A DNA stretch of 8,992 nt from Candidatus Bandiella numerosa. GTDB taxonomy: Bacteria; Pseudomonadota; Alphaproteobacteria; Rickettsiales; Midichloriaceae. Positions 1-6,005 of the stretch are shown in pieces. A program made the position numbers and the translations under genes. Under the pieces are notes generated by a model, which had not been told where the DNA came from, did not search any database, and saw only the letters and a list, made by a program, of their open reading frames with translations. How positions within the stretch are numbered: position 1 is the stretch's first letter; the number at the start of each line of letters is the position of its first letter. Location: the NCBI RefSeq assembly GCF_021811875.1, contig NZ_JAJBJD010000028.1, positions 1-8,992 on the forward strand. The letters are read 5' to 3'.

Positions 1-94
1 GACCATGCCGATTAAAAATTGGCCATTGGCTTTAAACCAATTTGAAATTTTATGTGGAGATTCAGGGTATGATTTAGTAACAAAAATAATTTAA
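1..94 (+). CDS. IS256-family transposase, C-terminal end (5'-truncated by window)
   Basis: An open frame enters from the left edge (codons in phase with base 2) and stops at TAA 92-94. The visible residues start TMPIKNWPLALNQFEIL. IS256/mutator transposases usually end with a W-x-MPI-x-NW-x(3)-LNQ-x-I motif, and this matches it closely. The last dozen residues (GDSGYDLVTKII) do not look like the usual FEGR-type tail, so the end may have drifted. The catalytic DDE residues would lie upstream, outside the window, so activity cannot be judged. Family assignment rests on remembered motifs. It marks the left boundary of the plasmid genes as an insertion site. Confidence 0.65.
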   Translation, partial: TMPIKNWPLALNQFEILCGDSGYDLVTKII

Positions 95-96
95 CT

Positions 97-124
97 TACA
101 CAAAGAAAATGATTGACCCCCTGC
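97..124 (+). repeat. Possible right terminal inverted repeat of the IS256-type element
   Basis: Just after the transposase stop lies a stretch that reads GGCAGGGGGTCAATCATTTT inward on the minus strand. Its position, 5-30 bp behind an IS256-type transposase stop, and its GGxGTCAA-like start resemble terminal repeats of this family. The left partner is outside the window, so the match cannot be tested here and the exact edge is unknown. Confidence 0.35.
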
Positions 125-130
125 CTTAAT

Positions 131-160
131 AAAAAAAGATTTGATGATAATCTACATCAA
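131..160 (-). terminator. Rho-independent-like terminator after the ABC transporter gene
   Basis: On the minus strand, 3 bases past the transporter stop codon, TTGATG and CATCAA form a 6-bp stem with an 8-base loop (141-160). ATC and then seven T follow (complement of the A run at 131-137). The stem is short and A/T-rich, but placement and T-run fit a terminator for the rep-transporter transcript. It would also stop read-through into the IS256 end. Confidence 0.5.
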
Positions 161-163
161 TTG

Positions 164-1864
164 TTAATCTATTTTTATTTCTAATTCTTTTTTTTCAATT
201 ATTTTAGAAAATTTTATAAATGATTCATTTTTATGACTTATTAATATAATTGAGGTATCTTTTAATTCTTTGTAGAGTTGATTAATAGAAGCTAATTCAC
301 TGTCATTATCCATTGCATTAAATGATTCATCTAAAAATAATATATTAGGTTTATTAATTATACTTCTAATAATTGCTATTTTTTGCTTTTCTCCACCACT
401 TAATACTCTTTCCCATTCACTTTCCTCATCTAGTAGCATTTTTAAATGGTCTATGCCTAGTGATTTTAATAAATATTCTAAATATTGAGCATCATTATAT
501 TCACGTAGTGGATAAACAAGTGTTGCTTTTAATGTACCAGCCGGCATATAGCTTTTTTGTGGTACGAACATTATTTTAGATTTTTCTGGGTATATAATTT
601 CCCCAGATGCATACGGCCATATTCCTTTCAATGTTCTAAATATAGTAGATTTTCCACTTCCATTTTTTCCTGTCAATATATAGTTGTTTTTAAAGATAAC
701 TTTTGTGGTTTTTTCTAATATTTTATCCCCACTAGGTAGATATATTTCTAAATTATTTAGTTTAATTTCTTCACCCTCAAATTTTATCTGCAATCTCTGA
801 TTATTTTTTTGTTCCTTGCATTCTTCCATATTATTTTGAAATCCATATAGCCTTTCTATAACAGCTTTTAAGGTTGCTATACTTATATATGACTCTATCA
901 TCCAAGATAACGCCGTTTTTATTTCATCAAATGCTTTAATTGTTTGCATTAAAACTCCTAAAGTTATTGCTGCAACAAAATATTTTGGTGCCAATACTAA
1001 TATTGGTAATATTACTGCTGTTTGATTATAGAATGAAACAAAGGATACTATTTTCATTTCTCTAAATATCATCTCTTTTGTATTATGAACTATCTTTTCA
1101 AACTTTTTTAATATTCCATCTTTTTCAAAGTCCCCCGCATCATACATTGCTATTGCTTCTGCATTTTCTCTTGTTCTAATTAGTTGATATCTAAAATCAG
1201 CTTCTTTTTTTTCTCCTTTATACAATATTTCTGATAATGGCTTACCTATTATGTGTGTTAGACATGTCCCTAATAATGCATATGCTAATGCAACCCACAC
1301 TAAACATCCCGGTATATTTATTTTATATGAATATATTTCAAATTCTAATACCCCTGATAAACTCCATAATATTATTACAAAACTTATTAAGGTTGTTACT
1401 GATCGAATCACACCTAAAAATAGCACTATTGATATTGTTGAAAATTCTTTCACATCATTCGATATTCTTTGATCTGGATTATCTATCTCTTTATCTAATA
1501 CTTTTGATAGGTAATAATTATTACCTTCGACCCATTTATTAATATACTTTTTTGTTTGCCACATCCTCCATTCTAATGCATACCACAGTTGTGAAACTGT
1601 TTTTAATAAAGAGTTTCCTATATAGATGGCAGCCAAAATTATAAATATTAATATTTGTTTTTTAAATTCTATTTTATCTAAGTTCTGCAAAGCATCATAA
1701 AATGCACCATACCATTTTGTTAATCTTACTATCAAATATACATTGAATAACTCAAATGTTATTAATCCTATAAGACCAATAATTGCTATTTTCTTTTTTT
1801 CGCTTATTAAAAATTTTATTACTAATTTTATCCACAAGATAAATAAATTTTCTCTTTTTTTCAT
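164..1864 (-). CDS. SbmA/BacA-YddA-type ABC transporter (fused permease and ATPase)
   Basis: A 566-residue half-transporter of the inner membrane, with an N-terminal permease and C-terminal ATPase. The permease (about 1-340) has hydrophobic segments near 24-45, 70-90, 145-170, 187-207 and 285-305. It carries D128-NPDQRI-134, the signature of the SbmA/BacA/YddA/ABCD permease family. The ATPase has Walker A GKNGSGKST (399-407), a Q-loop Gln436, signature LSGGE (488-492), Walker B ILFLDE (508-513) and H-loop His544, so it looks intact and active. SbmA lacks an ATPase domain; the fused form resembles YddA, rhizobial BclA and mycobacterial Rv1819c. Those relatives import peptides or cobalamin and can protect against host antimicrobial peptides. 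The exact substrate is unknown. It starts 36 bp after rep on the same strand, with no strong ribosome site, so it is probably co-transcribed with rep. Confidence 0.85.
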   Translation of the reverse strand: MKKRENLFILWIKLVIKFLISEKKKIAIIGLIGLITFELFNVYLIVRLTKWYGAFYDALQNLDKIEFKKQILIFIILAAIYIGNSLLKTVSQLWYALEWRMWQTKKYINKWVEGNNYYLSKVLDKEIDNPDQRISNDVKEFSTISIVLFLGVIRSVTTLISFVIILWSLSGVLEFEIYSYKINIPGCLVWVALAYALLGTCLTHIIGKPLSEILYKGEKKEADFRYQLIRTRENAEAIAMYDAGDFEKDGILKKFEKIVHNTKEMIFREMKIVSFVSFYNQTAVILPILVLAPKYFVAAITLGVLMQTIKAFDEIKTALSWMIESYISIATLKAVIERLYGFQNNMEECKEQKNNQRLQIKFEGEEIKLNNLEIYLPSGDKILEKTTKVIFKNNYILTGKNGSGKSTIFRTLKGIWPYASGEIIYPEKSKIMFVPQKSYMPAGTLKATLVYPLREYNDAQYLEYLLKSLGIDHLKMLLDEESEWERVLSGGEKQKIAIIRSIINKPNILFLDESFNAMDNDSELASINQLYKELKDTSIILISHKNESFIKFSKIIEKKELEIKID

Positions 1865-1900
1865 TTTTTATAATCCGTTCTACTTTAAATGTTTAAATTT

Positions 1901-3187
1901 TTATACAACATATTCTATTTCTTTACTTTTTTCATTTAATTCTACTATCATCATCTCATTTATTCCTTTATCATCAACTACCTCTTTTGTTCTTTCCCTT
2001 ATTTTTTTCCTCGCTTCCATTTTTGTTATTCCTAAATATTTCTTCATTATATAGCTTTCATACAGACTTTCTCTAAGTACTTCATATTCATTTGTTCTAA
2101 ATATGCTGTGATATGATATGTGCCTTATAGCTCTTAATATGCCATATTCATCTTCTTTTCTTTCTGCTTGGTTTATTTTAACATATTCCTCAAATTCTTT
2201 TCTTTCCGTTGTTTCATCTATTTTGAGCTTTATATATTCTGATATTTTTTTATCCATTTTATTTACTACTTCCTCTTTCTTCTCTTCCATATTTTTCGTT
2301 ATATTATTCATATCTAGCTCTCTATCTCCTACTCCATATTCTCCATTCATTATTTTTTCTATTGTGTCCTCCTTTATTAACCAGCTAAATACTGCCTTAA
2401 AGTTATTTTTTGTTTTCTTTTCTCCCATCAGAAATTGGCTACTATTTATTTTGCATGCATATTCCCTCCAATTATTTAGATCTCCGCTAAATGCTGTTTT
2501 ATAAAGATTTAATAATACTTCTTGGTTCTTTTTATTACTATAAGCTTTAACTGGACTGATTGAATACTCAAATACTTTGTTCCAGATGTAAACCATTTTA
2601 TTTACTATTTCTTTTTCATTAACATTTATAGGATTTTCTTCTATTTTTTCCTTTAAAGTATTTTCTAACTCAACGTCATCCTTTTTATAAGAAGATCTAT
2701 TTGTATAGTTATTTCTATTGTTACTTATTAAGATTGTTTCTTTTTGGACTGTTCGATTGTTTCTTTTTTTATTAATATTTAATAATGAATTTAATTTAAA
2801 GTAATCTATAGAGTACCATTTTGTGTGATTCCATTTTTTGGCGTTAATTTTTTTAGATACAATCAATCCTTCTTTTTCTAGAGAGTAAACAATTCTTTTT
2901 AAGGTAGATATGGACCAATTAAATTGTTTAGCCCAAGATTCTATAGTATTATATATCCACTTAACTTTGTTTAATTCTATATCACGGCCACATTTATTGA
3001 GCCAATAGTTTAGCTTAAATATAAAAAGTGCTTTTTTATATCCTACTGCTTTTTCTAATGTAAAATATGAAAAAGTAAAATCATTTAGAATCTGTGTTTT
3101 TTGATGCTCAAAAGGCAAGTAACCTGTAGGTTCGCCAAAAGTAGCGTCAAAATTATCTATATTAAGATAATTGCTTAATAATTGCAT
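1901..3187 (-). CDS. Plasmid replication initiator protein (winged-helix)
   Basis: A 428-residue protein when started at the internal ATG 3187, which has a strong AAGGAGA ribosome site 5 bp upstream. The longer reading from 3220 adds 11 residues, would put that ribosome site inside the gene, and has no such site itself. Residues about 45-130 look like a helix-turn-helix/winged-helix unit: FKLNYWLN, an SxSTLKR recognition helix near 92-98, and a wing ending KKWNHTKWYSIDY (117-129). A second block (about 200-285) contains WNKVF and FKAVFSWLIKEDTIEKIM-NGEYG. That block is typical of replication proteins of AT-rich endosymbiont plasmids and of phage DnaD-like initiators. The 290-420 tail is charged, probably helical. 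Divergence from parA/parB supports a plasmid rep. It has no nicking or helicase motifs, so it likely binds the origin and recruits host DnaA/DnaB. Family name uncertain. Confidence 0.7.
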   Translation of the reverse strand: MQLLSNYLNIDNFDATFGEPTGYLPFEHQKTQILNDFTFSYFTLEKAVGYKKALFIFKLNYWLNKCGRDIELNKVKWIYNTIESWAKQFNWSISTLKRIVYSLEKEGLIVSKKINAKKWNHTKWYSIDYFKLNSLLNINKKRNNRTVQKETILISNNRNNYTNRSSYKKDDVELENTLKEKIEENPINVNEKEIVNKMVYIWNKVFEYSISPVKAYSNKKNQEVLLNLYKTAFSGDLNNWREYACKINSSQFLMGEKKTKNNFKAVFSWLIKEDTIEKIMNGEYGVGDRELDMNNITKNMEEKKEEVVNKMDKKISEYIKLKIDETTERKEFEEYVKINQAERKEDEYGILRAIRHISYHSIFRTNEYEVLRESLYESYIMKKYLGITKMEARKKIRERTKEVVDDKGINEMMIVELNEKSKEIEYVV

Positions 3188-3192
3188 ATTTG

Positions 3193-3199
3193 TCTCCTT
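3193..3199 (-). promoter_or_regulatory. Ribosome binding site that fixes the rep start
   Basis: The minus strand reads AAGGAGA, then CAAAT, then ATG at 3187. This is the clearest Shine-Dalgarno site of the minus-strand genes and decides in favour of the shorter rep reading. Confidence 0.8.
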
Positions 3200-3227
3200 T
3201 TTTGTTGTAAAGAAGCACAATAAAATC

Positions 3228-3256
3228 TTGCAAAATACACATAATATGCGTATACT
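3228..3256 (+). promoter_or_regulatory. Predicted plus-strand promoter in the rep leader
   Basis: TTGCAA (3228-3233), exactly 17 bp, then TATACT (3251-3256). The start point would fall near 3263, only about 10 bp before the plus-strand terminator hairpin at 3274. It points toward parA and away from rep. In DNA this AT-rich some promoter-like pairs occur by chance, but spacing and -10 are good. Confidence 0.45.
3235..3253. repeat. Inverted repeat inside the rep/par promoters, likely operator
   Basis: ATACACAT and ATGCGTAT flank a 3-base AAT spacer; the arms are complementary except for one position. The repeat covers most of the spacer and part of the -10 of the plus promoter. It also covers the predicted -10 (TATTAT) of the opposing rep promoter. 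A protein bound here could block both directions, so Rep or ParA are the natural candidates. Binding is inferred. Confidence 0.45.
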
Positions 3257-3269
3257 TAATGTATCAGAA
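3241..3269 (-). promoter_or_regulatory. Predicted rep promoter
   Basis: On the minus strand TTCTGA (3269-3264), 17 bp, then TATTAT (3246-3241). The -10 matches 5 of 6 consensus bases and the -35 only 3 of 6. The start would lie near 3234, giving rep a leader of about 45 bases with its ribosome site at the end. It overlaps the opposed plus-strand promoter. Confidence 0.35.
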
Positions 3270-3273
3270 TAAG

Positions 3274-3305
3274 GCGGGGTATTTAATTATGCTTCGCTTT
3301 TTTTT
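3274..3305 (+). terminator. Strand-specific terminator upstream of both rep and parA
   Basis: GCGGGGTAT (3274-3282) pairs with ATGCTTCGC (3289-3297) in RNA through two G-U pairs, leaving a 6-base loop. Eight T follow (3298-3305). Read on the minus strand, the G-U pairs become C-A mismatches, so the hairpin works only for plus-strand transcripts. No plus-strand gene precedes it in the window. It must therefore end a short RNA from the promoter at 3228-3256, act as an attenuator in a parA leader, or be a relic. Confidence 0.6.
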
Positions 3306-3420
3306 ATTATCTCTTTTTCATTCAATGTATATTTAGTGATGTTATCATAATAATTAACACGAATTAATATTATTGCAACAAAAAAATAATTTTTTCTAAT
3401 TTTTTCATGCAAGTAATAAT
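3306..3420. other. Very AT-rich intergenic DNA, candidate origin region
   Basis: No gene fits here. The stretch has few G or C and includes runs such as CAAAAAAATAATTTTTT near 3376-3394, suitable for easy unwinding. It lies between divergent rep and parA genes, a common place for a plasmid origin. I see no convincing set of regular iterons and no clear DnaA box, so the origin call is positional only. Confidence 0.3.
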
Positions 3421-3449
3421 TTTACATTTAATTAAATAAAGTGTATGGT
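3421..3449 (+). promoter_or_regulatory. Predicted parAB promoter
   Basis: TTTACA (3421-3426), 17 bp, TATGGT (3444-3449). The start point would be near 3456, about 24 bases before the parA ATG. The -35 matches 5 of 6 consensus bases and the -10 matches 4 of 6. Confidence 0.4.
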
Positions 3450-3479
3450 CGAAATTAATAGTGATAAGTTATAAAAATA

Positions 3480-4463
3480 ATGAAACAGAATATTTTTTTT
3501 TCTCAAAGTATAATAGCTTTAATTTCAGGAATCACTCAGTCAACAATTAGCAGATATATATCTAGTAATCACATAGAACATGTAAATGGCACTGAAAAAA
3601 GAAAAAAATATTCTTTTGAAAATGTTAGAAATATTATGAAGGATCTATATTCAGATGAGATGGTAGTAACAAAGCAAATACAAGTTTTTTTTAATTTTAA
3701 GGGAGGGACTGGTAAAACAAGTCTTTGTTATCAAACTTCAATATTATTTTCATTATTAGGCTTTAAAGTATTAGTATTAGATTGTGATCCTCAGGGACAT
3801 TTATCATATTCTTTCGGATTTAGTGAAGAAGAAGATAAAATGACTCTGTATGACGTTATAGTGAATAAGGTAGGTATAGAGGAAACTATAAAACCTGTCT
3901 ACCCTGGTTTAGATATTATTCCTGCTAACATATCTTTAACAAGATTAGAATTGCCAATTAATCAAATGCCTAACCGAGAAAAAGTGCTATCAAAAATACT
4001 AGAGGGGGTGAAGCAAAAATATGACTTTATTTTCATTGATACAAATCCTACAATAAGTACGGTTAATAGAAATGCTACGTTAGTTGCTGATGTGCTCAAT
4101 GTTGTATGTGAAACGCAATACTACAGTTTGAAGGGTTTAGAGATATTAATGAGTGAAATAGATGATTTCTCAGATGCTATGGAAAAGAAAATTAACTATG
4201 TTATTATCCCCAATAAATATGAATCTAAAACTGCGACATCTCAGGAAGTACTTGGAACATTAAGAAAAAAATATGGGAGTTATGTAATGGAATCAATTAT
4301 TAGGAAATGTGAAGATATTAATATTTCTGCTAAGAAAAAATTACCAGTAATTGGATTTTGTAATAAAAGATCGATAGCAGTTGAGGATGTGTTAGATTTA
4401 ACAAAAGAAATGTTAAGAAAATCTACAGTAAATAAACAAGGAGTAATTTTAGATGAAAATTGA
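3480..4463 (+). CDS. parA: ParA partition ATPase with N-terminal helix-turn-helix
   Basis: A 327-residue P-loop ATPase that, with ParB and a parS site, moves plasmid copies to daughter cells over the nucleoid. The deviant Walker A is NFKGGTGKT (72-80) with the signature Lys74 and nucleotide-binding Lys79. The A' motif is LDCDPQG (100-106, Asp101 and Asp103), and Walker B is FIFIDTNP (184-190, Asp187). Residues about 10-55 form a helix-turn-helix of MerR-like look (ITQSTISRYI). It is found in larger type Ia ParAs, which also repress their own operon. Start 3480 is the first in-frame ATG and keeps the whole helix-turn-helix. No strong ribosome site precedes it, which fits modest expression. It ends 11 bases inside parB, so the two are translationally linked. 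Confidence 0.93.
   Translation: MKQNIFFSQSIIALISGITQSTISRYISSNHIEHVNGTEKRKKYSFENVRNIMKDLYSDEMVVTKQIQVFFNFKGGTGKTSLCYQTSILFSLLGFKVLVLDCDPQGHLSYSFGFSEEEDKMTLYDVIVNKVGIEETIKPVYPGLDIIPANISLTRLELPINQMPNREKVLSKILEGVKQKYDFIFIDTNPTISTVNRNATLVADVLNVVCETQYYSLKGLEILMSEIDDFSDAMEKKINYVIIPNKYESKTATSQEVLGTLRKKYGSYVMESIIRKCEDINISAKKKLPVIGFCNKRSIAVEDVLDLTKEMLRKSTVNKQGVILDEN
4438..4443 (+). promoter_or_regulatory. Ribosome binding site of parB within parA
   Basis: AAGGAG lies 9 bp before the parB ATG at 4453, inside the last codons of parA. It supports the 11-bp overlapping start and independent loading of ribosomes on parB, whose product is needed in excess over ParA. Confidence 0.7.
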
Positions 4464-5283
4464 TAAAGCAAAAGTAAGGTATTTAGAAGAGGATGATAAT
4501 TCTCAAAATAAAATAGCTAATAAAAATTCCAGAGTTAGCAGTTATACTGAAGACTTTAAGGGAGAATATTATAATTTAAAATTAGATAAATTAATTCCAT
4601 TCAAAAATCAAGCACGGGTATATTTTGACCAAGAAAGCCTTGAGTCATTAGCGCAAACAATAAAAGAGCATGGTATACGCCAACCACTTACAGTAATACC
4701 ATCTGATGAAAAGAGTGGATATTATGAAATTGTGAGTGGAGAAAGAAGATTTAGAGCGGCTAAGTTAGTAGGTTTATTAACTGTTCCATGTATCATAATA
4801 CATGATAAAAAGAGAGCTGAAGAAATATCAATAATAGAGAATATCCAAAGAAAAGACTTGCACCCAGTAGAATTGATGAAAGCATATTCTAATTTGCTAA
4901 ACAATAGTATATGTAGTTCCTATAGTGAGATAGCAAAAAAAGTAGGGGTATCAAAATCTTCTGTAGTAGAGATTATGAATTTAAGAAATTTAGCGGAAGA
5001 AATAAGAATTTCATTAGTTGAAAATGAAATAAAGGCCAGAGATTTTTTAAGAGAGTTATGTCATGCAGAGGAAGAAAAAAGAAGAAAGTTAGTTGAAGAA
5101 TATTTGGTAATCAAAAATAAAAAGAAGCTATCAAACCCAAAAAGGTCAATTAAAACCAGGTCGAAGGTACTTGATATTTATATTAACAACAACCAATTAG
5201 AAGTAGTAATAAATAAAATTGAACAATTGACAGAAAAGCAAAAAGATGAATGTATTAAACTAATTCAAGACATTTTAGAGTAA
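4453..5283 (+). CDS. parB: ParB partition protein (parS-binding CTPase family)
   Basis: A 276-residue ParB/Spo0J/RepB-family protein. The N-terminal ParB domain (about 42-140) has the QAR box after KLIPF (46-55), GIRQPLTV (74-81), the GERRFRA box (96-102), and ENIQRKDLHPVE (129-140). The second and third boxes form the CTP-binding site in ParB clamps. A helix-turn-helix follows (about 155-180, YSEIAKKVGVSKSSV), which would read parS. The C-terminal 240-276 is helical and probably the dimer interface. The length is normal for the family. It overlaps parA by 11 bp, has its own ribosome site, and is followed 15 bp downstream by a GC-rich palindrome that may be its binding site. No nuclease features of F-plasmid-type relatives stand out. 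Confidence 0.93.
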   Translation: MKIDKAKVRYLEEDDNSQNKIANKNSRVSSYTEDFKGEYYNLKLDKLIPFKNQARVYFDQESLESLAQTIKEHGIRQPLTVIPSDEKSGYYEIVSGERRFRAAKLVGLLTVPCIIIHDKKRAEEISIIENIQRKDLHPVELMKAYSNLLNNSICSSYSEIAKKVGVSKSSVVEIMNLRNLAEEIRISLVENEIKARDFLRELCHAEEEKRRKLVEEYLVIKNKKKLSNPKRSIKTRSKVLDIYINNNQLEVVINKIEQLTEKQKDECIKLIQDILE

Positions 5284-5298
5284 TTGAAATTATAAAAG

Positions 5299-5316
5299 CG
5301 GTCGCAGTTGCGACCG
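5299..5316. repeat. GC-rich perfect palindrome after parB: candidate parS
   Basis: CGGTCGCA and TGCGACCG are exact complements separated by GT, 15 bp after the parB stop. It is 12 of 18 G+C in DNA that is over three quarters A+T. Plasmid parS sites often sit just downstream of parB and are short palindromes, often GC-rich. The main alternative is a terminator for parAB, but no T run follows on the plus strand (TATTAAAAC). On the minus strand TTTT does follow the stem. I find only this one copy in the window. Confidence 0.5.
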
Positions 5317-5460
5317 TATTAAAACAAAAGAATTTGGAAGAAGTTTTTATTTTGGCACCGTCAAGTCCTTTTGATACCATCTTTAAAGTCAAATAAAAAA
5401 TCATCAGTTTTCAGTGAATGGTTAAAGCAGTAAAAAATTTTATATCTGCACATTAAGAAT

Positions 5461-5570
5461 TTCATGTAATTGCCCTGCCATGCACTAACTGATTGTAAGC
5501 ACGTTGCTTCACCTTTTTTACTCCCTCGTATCGCTTTTCCATCTATTACTATTTGCTCTACTTTTTTCCT
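5461..5570 (-). pseudogene. Remnant of an ISAs1-family (DDE) transposase
   Basis: Minus-strand translation from 5558 gives EQIVIDGKAIRGSKKGEA, then TCLQSVSAWQGNYMKF. The first block matches the catalytic core of ISAs1/H-repeat transposases (xxIAIDGKTLRGS, with the first catalytic Asp) and SVSAW matches the following LVSAW box. A stop codon occurs five codons upstream in the same frame. After Met-Lys-Phe the frame no longer resembles the family. Only some 35 codons survive, so it is a dead fragment. Family assignment is from motif memory. Confidence 0.6.
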
Positions 5571-5610
5571 TTATTTATAATTTTTTTTGCGTTATTTCTT
5601 AATTTATCAT

Positions 5611-5690
5611 GCGCCAAGCAAAACAACCCACAAAAGTTAATTTAGCGCCAACCTAAATGACCCACCCCAGCGCCAAGTAGACCTCCACTT
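5611..5690 (-). mobile_element. IS21-like terminal region remnant
   Basis: GCGCCAA occurs three times (5611-5617, 5645-5651, 5670-5676). On the minus strand the segment has GTGGAGGTCTACTTGGCGCT, then GGGTGGGTCATTTAGGTTGG, then GTGGGTTGTTTTGCTTGGCG. IS21-family ends carry such GGTGGGTCA...GTTGGCGC words and multiple internal repeats. No istA or istB gene is present beside it, so this would be an orphan end. A related word, CGCCAACCCAC, recurs at 5861-5871. Confidence 0.4.
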
Positions 5691-6005
5691 CATAAGTGAT
5701 TAAAAAGACTAATTTAATGATGATATATAATATGGCAACAACACGAGAAAAAACATAGCCTTGACTTGTAAGATTTGGTTCACAACATTTATCAAAGGTA
5801 AAATTCGCCTTCCGTACATAAAGACGAGGTATGCTTGTTAATCACCGACTTTAATAAAATCGCCAACCCACTGTGAATCCTAGCTTTATTCTGCAATATA
5901 TGTATAAATATTTCAAGACAAATTATGAATTAAATACGTCTTTTTTGATTGAAAACGAGCTAAAGCAATAATAAGTGTAAATAGGCATTGTCAGGAGGGC
6001 TGCAA

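Larger units (their letters stand above)
5317..6005. other. Gene-free region with insertion-sequence debris
   Basis: About 690 bp without a convincing gene in any frame. It is the least AT-rich intergenic part of the window. It holds a fragment of an ISAs1-type transposase and a group of GCGCCAA repeats like an IS21 end. From about 5700 to 6005 I recognise nothing; short open frames there are interrupted by stops. It separates the rep/par core from the recombinase-toxin operon and looks like a repeatedly used insertion site. Confidence 0.6.

Noticed and set aside
1828..1836. Exact DnaA-box sequence TTATCCACA near the transporter start
   Set aside because: It is single, lies inside well-supported coding sequence, and is explained by Trp-Ile-Lys codons; no cluster of boxes surrounds it.
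373..2054. Several plus-strand open frames opposite the transporter
   Set aside because: They lie antisense to an intact conserved gene, have no ribosome sites and resemble no family.
2118..2504. Plus-strand open frame of 128 codons opposite rep
   Set aside because: It is Ser/Phe-rich low-complexity translation that mirrors Lys/Glu-rich rep codons; no start signal or domain is seen.
3188..3220. Upstream extension of rep to an ATG at 3220
   Set aside because: It adds 11 untypical residues and would place the strong AAGGAGA ribosome site inside the gene.
3228..3413. TTGCAA/TGCAA words as rep iterons
   Set aside because: Only about three short copies at irregular spacing with differing flanks; expected by chance in AT-rich DNA.
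5911..5960. AAGAC...GTCTT followed by T run as a terminator
   Set aside because: The stem is only 5 bp with an 18-base loop and no gene ends next to it on that strand.
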